A DNA stretch of 64,000 bases from Xanthobacteraceae bacterium. GTDB taxonomy: Bacteria; Pseudomonadota; Alphaproteobacteria; Rhizobiales; Xanthobacteraceae. The stretch's first letter is position 1. Each line of letters starts with the position of its first letter. The notes beneath the pieces were generated by a model. That model was not told the DNA's origin, did no database searches, and worked only from the letters and a program-made list of their open reading frames with translations. Location: NCBI GenBank assembly GCA_022844485.1, contig JALHLQ010000007.1, positions 122,237 to 186,236 on the forward strand, written 5' to 3'. The position numbers and the translations under genes are program-made. Positions 34,410 through 43,507 of the stretch are shown here, in pieces.

Positions 34410-36311
34410 ATGCGGATTGCCTTGATCAACATGCCGTCGGCCCTTGCCGTTTGCCCTTCTACCGCATTAGGCGCTCTGTCGGCTGCAATTAAAACTTCTT
34501 CGCATTTGTGCGACGAAGTTTATGCCAATGTCGAATATGCCGCATTTATAGGATTTGAGCGCTACCATCAGATCTTCAACGAGTATGATTTGCTAGCGGG
34601 AAACTTTTTGTTTGCTGCTCAAGCCAACGAAAAGCCCATATGCAAAGATGATTATTATTCCGCGCTATATCAACGACAGGGCCTCGAACGCGACTTTCTG
34701 CCCCTTCTAATTTCTTTGCTCGATGAGGTAATTGGTTCATCAGCTCCATTCTTGGAGCAACTTCTCCTGTATCGAGATTGGAGCCAGTACGGAGCCTTCG
34801 GCTTTTCCAGCACATTTCAGCAGCAGTCGGCCACGATAGCATTTGCCAAGATGCTTAAAGCGAAATACCCAAATATCCCCATAGTCTGCGGCGGAGCGAA
34901 CTTCCATGGGGAGATGGGGATCGAGTGGCTACGTAACGTGAGTGCATTTGACTACGTTTGCGTCGGCGAAGGTGAGAACACCTTGATCTCACTCTTGGAT
35001 AGCCTCGAGGGCGGTATTTCGCTGGCGAACGTCCCAAACTTGGCCTATCGCCATAACCACTGCATAGCCACTACAGCTAAAAGTCGTTATCAATTCAATC
35101 GTCTTCTCACTCCAGAGTATGACGCATTCTTTGAGACTGCAACTCGGACTCAAATTAGAGAGCATTTTCTTTGGGAGTATCACCGCCTGCCGATCGAAAC
35201 ATCGAGAGGTTGTTGGTGGGGAGCGAAGCAACACTGTGTGTTTTGTGGTCTTAATGGCTCGGATATGGAATACGAAAGCGCTGCCGACCAAGATACTGTC
35301 ACTCACATCGCAAGAACCGTATCACGTTACAACGTGAGGCACATCCAGTTCGTCGACAACATTATGCCTAGGACGTATGCTGCAAATGTTTTTCCAGTGC
35401 TCGCTGATCGAGGGTACGATTTAACGGCATTTTATGAGATTAAGTCGAACCTTTCCATAGACGAACTGAGGTCGCTGCGAATGGGTGGTATTGTTCAATT
35501 GCAGCCTGGTATTGAGTCGCTTAATAAAAAGCTCCTGAGGACCATAAAGAAGGGAGTGACGGGACTACAGAATATATATTTCCTGAAATGGTGTCGCTAC
35601 TTCGGCATCGAAGTATCTTGGAACTTGCTATGGGGGATTCCGGGAGAAACTTCTGCTGACTACGATCAGCAGACAGAGATGTTCAGGAAGATTGTTCATC
35701 TCGACCCCCCTAGGTCAGTACCAGAGATACGTATTCAGCGATTTAGCCCCATGCAGGCAAAGCCGGAGCAGTTCGGTGTAACGGGACTGAGACCGGCTAA
35801 GACGTTCGCAGCTTTGTTTCCCGACTTCGAGCAAAGTCATGACAAGCTTACATACTTCTTCGACATCGATGGGCACGTAGGCATTTCGTTGGAGAAGGCG
35901 GCGGAGGTTTTTGATGTGGTTGAACAATGGAGGGAGCTGTTCAGAAAGGGCGCGTCCTTGCGCTATGCCCGGCTACCGGGCCGCAAAATAGAAATAGAAG
36001 ATAGACGGTGGCCTGAGACGAAACAAACTGATGTGTTCGCGTTTCCGGCTTCAATCGTATACGAGCTTTGCTCGTTGAGTATAATGAGTCCGGCCAAACT
36101 TGCAGAGCAGGTCGAGTCCGAGTTCGACATTGTAATACCACCAACTGGCTTAAAGAAGCTTCTCGATCAGTTTTGTGAGAGAGGGCTTATGCTCGAAGAA
36201 GATGGATTGTACTTGGCAATCGGGGTGCCGGTTACTAGCTATCTTCGGTCCGGTTCGTCTTCCGATCATATGGCCAAATTGAAAGCGTCTTACAGTTCCC
36301 GCACACTGTGA
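34410..36311 (+). CDS. RiPP-maturation radical SAM enzyme (rSAM_ocin_1-like, putative C-methyltransferase)
   Basis: A 633-residue protein with an N-terminal cobalamin-binding-like domain (1-215; WSQYGAFGFSSTFQQQSATI, IVCGGANFHGEMG, VCVGEGE). The unusual cluster motif is Cys268-x7-Cys276-x2-Cys279 in RGCWWGAKQHCVFCGLNG, the hallmark of the RiPP maturation radical SAM protein 1 family. IQPGIES-like (QLQPGIESLN) and GIPGE barrel motifs follow. The C-terminal 150 residues resemble a peptide-recognition winged helix. It probably modifies the peptide encoded upstream. Members are B12-type radical SAM enzymes; methylation here is inferred. Confidence 0.85.
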   Translation: MRIALINMPSALAVCPSTALGALSAAIKTSSHLCDEVYANVEYAAFIGFERYHQIFNEYDLLAGNFLFAAQANEKPICKDDYYSALYQRQGLERDFLPLLISLLDEVIGSSAPFLEQLLLYRDWSQYGAFGFSSTFQQQSATIAFAKMLKAKYPNIPIVCGGANFHGEMGIEWLRNVSAFDYVCVGEGENTLISLLDSLEGGISLANVPNLAYRHNHCIATTAKSRYQFNRLLTPEYDAFFETATRTQIREHFLWEYHRLPIETSRGCWWGAKQHCVFCGLNGSDMEYESAADQDTVTHIARTVSRYNVRHIQFVDNIMPRTYAANVFPVLADRGYDLTAFYEIKSNLSIDELRSLRMGGIVQLQPGIESLNKKLLRTIKKGVTGLQNIYFLKWCRYFGIEVSWNLLWGIPGETSADYDQQTEMFRKIVHLDPPRSVPEIRIQRFSPMQAKPEQFGVTGLRPAKTFAALFPDFEQSHDKLTYFFDIDGHVGISLEKAAEVFDVVEQWRELFRKGASLRYARLPGRKIEIEDRRWPETKQTDVFAFPASIVYELCSLSIMSPAKLAEQVESEFDIVIPPTGLKKLLDQFCERGLMLEEDGLYLAIGVPVTSYLRSGSSSDHMAKLKASYSSRTL

Positions 36312-36752
36312 TTAGCGCCGATGTCCGCCGTGGGTCATACCCAGTAACCCTCAGCGTGAGCATAAGATTTCCGCTCTGCTCGACAGCCGACCCTCCAGGC
36401 TTCGTCCAACCGGTTGAGGCCGGCGACAAGGCCGTGCTTCAAGGCTCCAAATTGAGGAGCGACGAATCATGCGCTACGAACTATAAAACACTGCCCACGT
36501 GTCGCGACGCGTTACGACATGCCAACTACCTCGGGTTCATCCAGCTTGCGGCCATACGTCATGGCAGCGTGTTAATGAGTCCACGACCTAGCAAGTTGGA
36601 TTAACAGCTTAGAGACGTTAATAGTCCGCCCCACCTAAGAGCCCCGTCGTGGAGAATCGCCTCTCATGCCTGGCATTTGGAGACCGCAGCTTCCGGTGGA
36701 ACGGTTGGCCAAACACGCGTAGAATGACGCTTCAACATTCTTATAGGCCGCA
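36312..36752. other. Gene-free stretch
   Basis: About 440 bp between the radical SAM gene and the sigma-like gene. A 98-codon frame (36308-36604) overlaps the stop of the enzyme gene and has no recognisable features. No transporter or peptidase for the RiPP is found. The promoter of the sigma-like operon should lie near 36650-36750. Confidence 0.4.
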
Positions 36753-37553
36753 ATGTCAGTTCCACTTCGGAAAGTCGGAAAAGACGGAACGCTGTATCAG
36801 CGCCGGCCCGAGATCGAGGCGCAACTTGATGCTCTCGCGACACTCTTACGCTCGGACCTGGCAGAACGTTGCCAGATTGGCGATCCAGCGCACAAGGATT
36901 ACATACCCTCGGAGTGCCTTTTGCACCTAGTCCGCGGATGCCGGTCAGACAATTCAGACCGGCATTTCGAAGTGCTCTTTCGAACGCTCCGCCAGCGCGT
37001 GATCGGCCGGCTGCCCGCGCCTGAAATCGGATATGGGGCCGATGGCGGGATAATGTTTTCGCACCGGAATACCAGCATTAACGAGGCGGTCATGGACCGC
37101 TTCCAGGAACTGCTGGTGAGCGATCGCAGCGGTTACGATGCGCGCCTAGATTATTTCGAAGTCAATTTTGACGCGGCAGTCGCCGCCCTCCGGCAGGACG
37201 GCCGAAGGAAGGCTCTGAAGGAGGAGAAGCGATCGGAACCGATATCTTCTGACGACGAAGCGAGCGAACTGAACGCAGAGATCGAGAAGGCGGCCGCCGC
37301 CCAAAATCCGATTTCCGACTCGAAATTTGACGATCCGGCTTACCGGTCCCGTATTTATGCGGCGATTGATTCATTACCGGAGGACCAACGTCGCGTGCTT
37401 GAGCTCCTGAGGCTCGGAATCCCGATCGACTCCAAGGAGCCCGATGTTCAGACGATAGTCCAAATCCTTGGATGCGTTGAGAAGACCGTCCGGAACCGAC
37501 GAGACAGGGCTTTTGCAGCGATTCGGAAGGCTCTCGAGGAGGACGAGTCATGA
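36753..37553 (+). CDS. Sigma-70-like RNA polymerase factor
   Basis: A 266-residue protein. The C-terminal 70 residues (AIDSLPEDQRRVLELLRLGI, IVQILGCVEKTVRNRRDRA) are a sigma region 4 with HTH. A region 2-like part lies near 70-150 (RTLRQRVIGRL, DYFEVNFDAAV), with an acidic linker between (about 150-200). It is translationally coupled to the next gene (ATGA overlap). The trio sigma-like/unknown/ImmA is a recurring bacterial arrangement in my knowledge; here it probably drives expression of its own operon or a stress response. Confidence 0.75.
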   Translation: MSVPLRKVGKDGTLYQRRPEIEAQLDALATLLRSDLAERCQIGDPAHKDYIPSECLLHLVRGCRSDNSDRHFEVLFRTLRQRVIGRLPAPEIGYGADGGIMFSHRNTSINEAVMDRFQELLVSDRSGYDARLDYFEVNFDAAVAALRQDGRRKALKEEKRSEPISSDDEASELNAEIEKAAAAQNPISDSKFDDPAYRSRIYAAIDSLPEDQRRVLELLRLGIPIDSKEPDVQTIVQILGCVEKTVRNRRDRAFAAIRKALEEDES

Positions 37554-38140
37554 GCCCTGCACATCCCGACACCTTGCTTGAGGACGTGCTTCTGGCGTTC
37601 GCCGTAGAGCCCGCGCAGGACAGGGCCACCCTTGAGCGTTATCTGAAGCTCTATCCTCAATATGCCAGAGACCTCATCGATCTCTTGAACGAACTGAGGT
37701 TTCCTGGGCGGAAGAGCGCCAACATCGACGAGAACGAAGCTGTACTTAAAAGGGCGTGGCACGACTTCGCGACGACCACGCCGCGGACGGAGAGCGCTGG
37801 ACCTGCCAAGGATCCATTCGCCGAGTTCCGCGGCACAGCCTTCGTTCACTTGGCACAGACGCTCAGGATTCCACGTTCCGTGCTGGTAGCCTTGCGGGAC
37901 CGCTTGGTAATTTCGTCCTCGATACCTGCCCCGTTTCTTGCTCGGCTGATACGCACGACCCAATCAACAACTCAAGATTTGCTCGCCTATCTTGAACAGC
38001 CGCCCGTTGTCGCGCGCGCTGCCAGCTACAAATCCGATGAAAAGCCGGAAGCACCAGCGAAGATGGACTTTGAGCAGCTTCTCAATAATTCCGGCATGAC
38101 ATCCGACCAGAAGAGAGATATCTACACGTCATCCGACTAA
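37550..38140 (+). CDS. Hypothetical protein between sigma and ImmA-helicase genes
   Basis: A 196-residue, mostly helical protein (LEDVLLAFAVEPAQDRATLE, YARDLIDLLNELR, LAQTLRIPRSVLVALRDRLV). It overlaps the sigma-like gene by 4 bases and the ImmA-helicase gene by one (TAATG), so its product is made with both. By position it could be an anti-sigma or adaptor that the ImmA peptidase cleaves, but no sequence motif proves this. Confidence 0.55.
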   Translation: MSPAHPDTLLEDVLLAFAVEPAQDRATLERYLKLYPQYARDLIDLLNELRFPGRKSANIDENEAVLKRAWHDFATTTPRTESAGPAKDPFAEFRGTAFVHLAQTLRIPRSVLVALRDRLVISSSIPAPFLARLIRTTQSTTQDLLAYLEQPPVVARAASYKSDEKPEAPAKMDFEQLLNNSGMTSDQKRDIYTSSD

Positions 38141-41100
38141 TGGATACGATTGAAGTCACGCGCCGAACGGCTGAAAGGCTACATCTCGCGGCGGTCCAGA
38201 GGGGGAGCGACCCGTCGCGTCCGTATGAGTTCGCGCGGGCAGAGGCGCTGCGCCATAGCATCGAGGTCGAAAAGCTCCCCAAGGGTGACGTGAGATTGCG
38301 CGGCGCCCGCGCGTCCTATGATCCCGACGCTCTCGCCATTCTGCACGAAGATACTGGCGATGATTTCTTGAACGCTTTCCTTGTCGCGCACGAAATCGGC
38401 CATGTGGAATTCGGTGGCGATGCGGAAGCAACGCTCTCGTTTGTGGCTGATCCTGCACGTCCAGCTGAAGCGGCGCCGATAGGTGTCGATCGCGTCATCG
38501 ATTATGGCCGCCGCGAACGACGGGAGGTCCAAATGGACCTTTTTGGCCGTGAGCTGCTTCTCCCCCGGTCAGTCGTTCGGCACCTGCATCTTCAGGAAAC
38601 CCTAACGGCCTCCGACATCGCGAAGCGGCTTGCGGCGCCCTTCGAGGTCGTTGCGCAGCAGCTCCTTGATGCTCTTCTTCTCCCGGCAACAGAACTGAAC
38701 AGCGAACCGCCCGCAGAGAAACAACTTGATGAGGAACAACGGCGCGCAGCTCAACATTGGGGCTCGCCTTACCTGCTCGAAGCTGGTCCTGGAACGGGCA
38801 AGACCCAAACGTTGGTCGGTCGGGTCGAGTGGCTTCTCGATTACAAGAAGGTGCCACCTGACCAGATTCTGGTGCTGACCTTCTCAAACAAGGCAGCCGA
38901 CGAACTCTCGGATCGCATTGCGGCGCGGCGCCCTGAGGCCGCCGCCGCGATGTGGATCGGGACCTTCCATTCGTTCGGCCTCGACATCATTCGCCGCCTT
39001 CACGAGCGGCTGAAACTCCCCGCGAACCCGCGGCTGATGGACCGCACGGAAGCCATCGATCTTTTGGCAGATCGATTCCCTCATCTAGACCTCACCTATT
39101 ACCGCAACGTGTGGGATCCTTCGCTCGTCCTCAGCGACATCCTCGCCGCGATTTCCCGCGCCAAGGACGAAGTCGTTTTTCCGCGATGCTACGCGGAGCT
39201 TTCTGATGCGATGTGGCAAGCGGCGCTCACAGATGAGGCCAAGGTAGCGGCACAGAAATGCCAGGAGGTGGCCAAGGCCTATGAGACCTATGAACGGGTG
39301 AAGGAGGAAGGGCAATGTCTTGATTTCGGTGATCTCGTTGCACTGCCCGTGTGCTTGCTCGAAACCGACGAAGAGGTCCGAACAAAACTCCGTGCTCGCC
39401 ACCGCCATGTCCTCGTCGATGAATTTCAGGACGTCAATCGCGCGAGCGTGCGCTTGCTGAAAGCGCTTTGCGGAGACGGCGACAATCTGTGGGTCGTCGG
39501 CGATCCGAAGCAATCCATCTACCGATTCCGGGGCGCTTCGTCCGTGAACATCGCCCGCTTTGGGCACGACGACTTTTCGGGCGGCACAAGGGGTCGCCTG
39601 ACAACAAACTACCGCTCCACGGAAGAGATCGTGAGGACATTCATCACCTTCGCATCTCATCACATGAAGGCTGCGGCAGGCACAGACGTCACCCTGAAGG
39701 CCGAACGCGGACCGTCAGGAGTGAAGCCCGTGTATCGAGCCGTGGAAATGACCCCCGACGAAATGGCTGCCATTGCCGAAGCGATCGAGGCGAATCGCGC
39801 TGCCGGACTCTCGTATCGCGATCAGGCGCTCCTCTGCACCGGCAACGAGCGCCTCGGCAGGATCGCGGTCGCGCTGGAGAGCATGGGCATTCCTCTCCTT
39901 TATCTGGGCAGCCTCTTCGAGCGTGATGAAATCCAGCAACTCCTGTCCTTGCTCTCTCTCCTCAATGATCGGCGTGCGATGGGGCTTGCGCGCGTGGGCA
40001 CCATGCCTGAATTCCAGCTTGCGCTGGAGGATGTCGCTGCCGTGATTGCGCATCTCAAGGAGTATAACGGGGCACCGCTCGCTTGGCTTGCCGATGCGCC
40101 CACGATCGACGGCGTTTCCGCAAGTGCCGCTCCGGTATTCGTGCGCTTGCGCGAAGCCCTGGATGGCTTTGGCCCGGCATCACGACCTTGGGAGGTGCTT
40201 GCCAAGGTGCTGTTGGACCGCACGCGGCTGGCAGCCGACATTGCGAGCTCGGCGATAGTAGGGGTCCGGGCGCGCGGGGTCGCAATCTGGCAGTTCATGA
40301 ACTTCGTGCGAGCGCAGCCGGCCGCTGCCGGGCTGCCGATTGCGCGGCTCCTCGACCGCATCCGCCGCCTCGTGCTGCTTGCCGACGAGCGGGATCTCCG
40401 AGAGTTGCCGGCCGCCGCTCAGACTATTGATGCCGTGCGGCTAATGACGATCCATGGCAGCAAGGGTCTTGAGTTTCGCGCGGTCCATATTCCAGGCATG
40501 AATGCCGACACCATCCCACGCTCGCCTAATCATCTCCGCGGCTGCATGCCACCTGACGGCATGATCGAAGGCGTTTGCGGCACGGGCCTTGATATCCTGC
40601 GGGCATGTCATGTTGAGGAACAGGAGTGCCTCTTCTTTGTTGCGATTTCCCGCGCGCGGGACCGGCTCATTCTTTATTCCCCGACCAAGGCGTCCAACAG
40701 GCGCAGGCGTGCGCCTTCGGAATTTCTTGGCCGGCTCGGCGCAAGTCTTACATCGACGGTGGCGCAGCCGAAGTTGTCGCTACCTCCAGCGGAGGACGAA
40801 GCCAAGATCGAGGTTCACTTCCCGGCCGGCATTGTGCTTACGGGCCACCAGCTCGCACTCTTTCAGCGCTGTCCGCGCCGCTTCTTCTATACGCATGTGC
40901 TCGAAGTCGGCGGAAGGAGGCGTGAGACGCCCTTCATGCAGATGCACGGCGCCGTCCGCGCGATCGTGGATTGGCTGACTGGAGATCCATCACTCACGCC
41001 GTCCCAACCGGAACTTGACGCGTGCCTGGCCGAGGCCTGGGACGCGCAGAAGCTCGGCGACCACGGCTATACGGAGGATTACCGGCGCATCGCAAAGCAG

Positions 41101-41556
41101 CTGATAGACTTTTTCGTGGCCTCTCGGGATGGATATGTGCGCGCGTTGCCGGCCGAGATGCGGTTCAGGGTCGGAAGCAGCGAAATTGTGGTGCGCCCGG
41201 ACGAGGTGCTCACGGCGAAGGATGGCAAGCGGCATATCCGGCAAGTCCGAACCGGCCATGCTGGTTCGAAGGAGCTCGAAACCGTGGCGGCGGCGGTGTT
41301 CACGCTCGCCGCCCATCAAGCCTTTCCAGGATGCACGGTCGAGTTCGTGCATCTCGGCGACCAGACGGTGAGCCCCGTGCCGATGTTGGAGAAGGTGCTG
41401 GGCAATCGGCGCGCCACGGCGGCCGAAATGATCGGGGAAATCGAAGCGGGGCGCTTCCCGCGCAATGAATCGCCGCGAACATGCCCCCGGTGCCCGGCCT
41501 TTTTCATCTGTGGCCCCGTGCCGGATGGCGCGTTCGACAAAAAATTCTCGACGTAG
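38140..41556 (+). CDS. ImmA/IrrE peptidase - UvrD helicase - PD-(D/E)XK-like fusion
   Basis: A 1138-residue fusion. Residues about 30-180 are an ImmA/IrrE zinc peptidase with AHEIGHVEF (HEIGH at 84-88). Residues about 195-900 are a UvrD/Rep SF1A helicase: Walker A GPGTGKT (216-222), LVLTFSNKAADE, VLVDEFQDVN, GDPKQSIYRFRGA, TTNYRST, TIHGSKGLEF and VAISRARDRL. The C-terminus resembles the AddB-type Fe-S nuclease: FQRCPRRFFYTHVLE and TCPRCPAFFICG supply the cysteines. The usual nuclease signature (DYKTG) reads RQVRTGH, so cutting may be lost. The peptidase may respond to DNA damage or infection and the helicase may act on DNA ends. Confidence 0.85.
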   Translation: MDTIEVTRRTAERLHLAAVQRGSDPSRPYEFARAEALRHSIEVEKLPKGDVRLRGARASYDPDALAILHEDTGDDFLNAFLVAHEIGHVEFGGDAEATLSFVADPARPAEAAPIGVDRVIDYGRRERREVQMDLFGRELLLPRSVVRHLHLQETLTASDIAKRLAAPFEVVAQQLLDALLLPATELNSEPPAEKQLDEEQRRAAQHWGSPYLLEAGPGTGKTQTLVGRVEWLLDYKKVPPDQILVLTFSNKAADELSDRIAARRPEAAAAMWIGTFHSFGLDIIRRLHERLKLPANPRLMDRTEAIDLLADRFPHLDLTYYRNVWDPSLVLSDILAAISRAKDEVVFPRCYAELSDAMWQAALTDEAKVAAQKCQEVAKAYETYERVKEEGQCLDFGDLVALPVCLLETDEEVRTKLRARHRHVLVDEFQDVNRASVRLLKALCGDGDNLWVVGDPKQSIYRFRGASSVNIARFGHDDFSGGTRGRLTTNYRSTEEIVRTFITFASHHMKAAAGTDVTLKAERGPSGVKPVYRAVEMTPDEMAAIAEAIEANRAAGLSYRDQALLCTGNERLGRIAVALESMGIPLLYLGSLFERDEIQQLLSLLSLLNDRRAMGLARVGTMPEFQLALEDVAAVIAHLKEYNGAPLAWLADAPTIDGVSASAAPVFVRLREALDGFGPASRPWEVLAKVLLDRTRLAADIASSAIVGVRARGVAIWQFMNFVRAQPAAAGLPIARLLDRIRRLVLLADERDLRELPAAAQTIDAVRLMTIHGSKGLEFRAVHIPGMNADTIPRSPNHLRGCMPPDGMIEGVCGTGLDILRACHVEEQECLFFVAISRARDRLILYSPTKASNRRRRAPSEFLGRLGASLTSTVAQPKLSLPPAEDEAKIEVHFPAGIVLTGHQLALFQRCPRRFFYTHVLEVGGRRRETPFMQMHGAVRAIVDWLTGDPSLTPSQPELDACLAEAWDAQKLGDHGYTEDYRRIAKQLIDFFVASRDGYVRALPAEMRFRVGSSEIVVRPDEVLTAKDGKRHIRQVRTGHAGSKELETVAAAVFTLAAHQAFPGCTVEFVHLGDQTVSPVPMLEKVLGNRRATAAEMIGEIEAGRFPRNESPRTCPRCPAFFICGPVPDGAFDKKFST

Positions 41557-41709
41557 CCTCAGCCCCCTTACCGGTCGGGCTTCCACCCTTCGATTGACCC
41601 TTTGAAGGCAGACGCAGGGCCATGCCTTCCGGCGTGTCACCCGGCCGCCAGAGAGCCCGATGAAGTTGCTTCGCGGGGAGGGCCCAGTAACGCGAAAGGA
41701 CACGGAAAC

Positions 41710-41895
41710 ATGACCCTGACTGCCACCAAGCGTGCGCCGCTCGGCACGAGAGCGCGAACCGGCGAAATTTGCCCCGAGAGCGGAGTCTGGAAGGTCGAGA
41801 GCTCGCCGAGCACGACCGCACCGATCGCCAAGGGAAACCGGATGCCCCCCTATGACGGTAAGTCCGTCACCTGGGTGCTTATCCAGTATGCCTGA
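41710..41895 (+). CDS. Small conserved protein
   Basis: A 61-residue protein (TRARTGEICPESGVWKVE, APIAKGNRMPPYDGKSVTW) preceded by AAGGACACGGAAAC. The TGEICPESGVW stretch recurs in small proteins of unknown function in accessory regions, as far as I recall. It has its own terminator and lies between the helicase operon and the ubiquitin-like operon. It has a single cysteine. Role unknown. Confidence 0.6.
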   Translation: MTLTATKRAPLGTRARTGEICPESGVWKVESSPSTTAPIAKGNRMPPYDGKSVTWVLIQYA

Positions 41896-41901
41896 ACCGA
41901 G

Positions 41902-41919
41902 CGCCCGCTTCGGCGGGCG
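41902..41919 (+). terminator. Hairpin terminator
   Basis: CGCCCGC-TTCG-GCGGGCG stem-loop with a stable tetraloop, then TTCG, 10 bp after the stop of the small gene. The T-tract is weak. Confidence 0.6.
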
Positions 41920-42069
41920 TTCGCCTTCCAGAGGAGATACCGATGTTAGGAGATAGCAATAATCAAGATCGTGGTGGGGGCGACGACCTGGGCCGCGTCT
42001 CGGTGTAGTATAATTACCGTATATGCTCTGCGCTTTGTCGCAGGACGTTATCAACTTAAGGACATGCAT

Positions 42070-42345
42070 ATGAACACTGCAGACGAACAAAAAGAGACAA
42101 AGGCAAAGGAGATCACGATCATCGTCAACGGCTCTGAAGAGACGGTGCCCGATGAGACGGTCACTTTCGACGAAGTAGTGGAGCTTGCCTTTCCGGGTCA
42201 CCCGACGAATCCGGATATCGTGTTTTCGGTTACCTTTGAGAAAGCGGACAGCAAGCCGCACCAGGGAACGCTTGCAAGCGGCGGATCGGTAACTGTCAAG
42301 AAGCGCGGCACTGTCTTTGATGTCACACAAACTAATCGATCATAG
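42070..42345 (+). CDS. Multiubiquitin-domain (ubiquitin-like) protein
   Basis: A 91-residue protein with a single beta-grasp multiubiquitin domain: EITIIVNGSEETVPDETVTF, FSVTFEKADSKPHQGTL and SVTVKKRGTVFDVTQTNRS. It lacks a terminal Gly-Gly, so conjugation would need a different C-terminus or trimming. AAGGA at 42058-42062 favours the ATG at 42070 over that at 42064. It overlaps the E1-like gene by 26 bases. Confidence 0.85.
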   Translation: MNTADEQKETKAKEITIIVNGSEETVPDETVTFDEVVELAFPGHPTNPDIVFSVTFEKADSKPHQGTLASGGSVTVKKRGTVFDVTQTNRS

Positions 42346-43507
42346 CGACGACCTGCGGAAGCTGCGCGACGAAGGCTACAACATCGATATCCACGCTGCC
42401 CACCTGATAGTGCGCGATGTGCCGTATGTGAACAGCCGCCGAGAGGTCTGCCGGGGCATCCTCGTCACGAGCCTCGACACAAACGGCGACATCGTCAACC
42501 GGCCCTCGGACCACACGATTAAGTTCGCCGGCGACTATCCCTGCTCAAGCGAGGGCCAGGAGATTGCCGGCATTCGTCAAAACAGCGATCCAGTGCGGAT
42601 CAGCGATAAACTGACGACGCAGCACTCGTTCTCGAGCAGGCCCCCGCGTGGGCACTACGAGAGCTACTACGAGAAGATCAAAACATACGTGGCCATTCTC
42701 TCCGGACCGGCCGCGCTTCTCGATCCAACGGTAACGGCCCGCACCTATGAAGTGGCGGAGCCGGAGACTGACGGCTCGCCGTTTGAATACCTCGATACGG
42801 CGTCCGCGCGCGCCGACATCAACATGATCACCCAGAAACTCGCGGTCGAGCAGATAGCGATTGTGGGTCTCGGGGGCACCGGAGGGTATGTATTGGATTT
42901 GCTCGCGAAGGCACCAGTGAAAGAACTCCACCTTTTTGATGGTGACAAGTTTTCGTCGCATAACGCGTTTCGTGCACCAGGCGCGGCGTCTAAAGACGAT
43001 CTCCACCAGCAGTCCCTCAAAGTGGACTACTTCAAGGAACGCTACGCGCGCATGCATCGGGGTATTGTGGCACACGGCGAAGATGTGGACGCAAGCAATG
43101 TGGAGCAGCTGCGAGGCATGGCGTGCGTGTTTCTCTGCATAGACGCGGGTCCGGGTAAGAAGTTCATCGTCGAAAAACTCGAAGAATTCAGCCAGTTTTT
43201 CATCGATGTTGGGATGGGATTCTACGCGAAGAATGAGACGCTCGGCGGCATCGTGCGCGTCACGACCAGTGCCGCGGACGGGCGGGCAGCGGCTCGGGCT
43301 CGCATGTCGTTTGTCGGCGAGGCCGACGCCAACGAGTACGACAAGAACATCCAGATTGCGGACCTCAACGCCCTCAATGCCGTGCTTGCGGTTATACGCT
43401 GGAAAAAAATGTGCGGATTCTACTTTGACCACAAGCACGAGCGGTACAGCAGCTACACAATCGGGGGCAACCTGCTCTTGAACGAGGACCTTCATGAGCC
43501 GGACTAA
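42320..43507 (+). CDS. ThiF/E1-like adenylyltransferase with N-terminal DUF6791-like region
   Basis: A 395-residue protein. The first 160 residues look like the E2-like/DUF6791 region found before E1 domains in such operons (HAAHLIVRDVPYVNSRREV, FAGDYPCSSEGQEI). From about 175 the ThiF domain follows: IAIVGLGGTGGYVLDLLAKA (ATP site), LHLFDGDKFSSHNAFR (Arg and Asp of the adenylation site) and VFLCIDAGPGKKF. It would activate the ubiquitin-like protein's C-terminus. It overlaps the genes on both sides. Confidence 0.85.
   Translation: MSHKLIDHSDDLRKLRDEGYNIDIHAAHLIVRDVPYVNSRREVCRGILVTSLDTNGDIVNRPSDHTIKFAGDYPCSSEGQEIAGIRQNSDPVRISDKLTTQHSFSSRPPRGHYESYYEKIKTYVAILSGPAALLDPTVTARTYEVAEPETDGSPFEYLDTASARADINMITQKLAVEQIAIVGLGGTGGYVLDLLAKAPVKELHLFDGDKFSSHNAFRAPGAASKDDLHQQSLKVDYFKERYARMHRGIVAHGEDVDASNVEQLRGMACVFLCIDAGPGKKFIVEKLEEFSQFFIDVGMGFYAKNETLGGIVRVTTSAADGRAAARARMSFVGEADANEYDKNIQIADLNALNAVLAVIRWKKMCGFYFDHKHERYSSYTIGGNLLLNEDLHEPD

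Noticed and set aside
40990..42330. 446-codon minus-strand frame across the helicase end and the ubiquitin-like gene
   Set aside because: It runs over three well-supported plus-strand genes and a terminator and has no motif.
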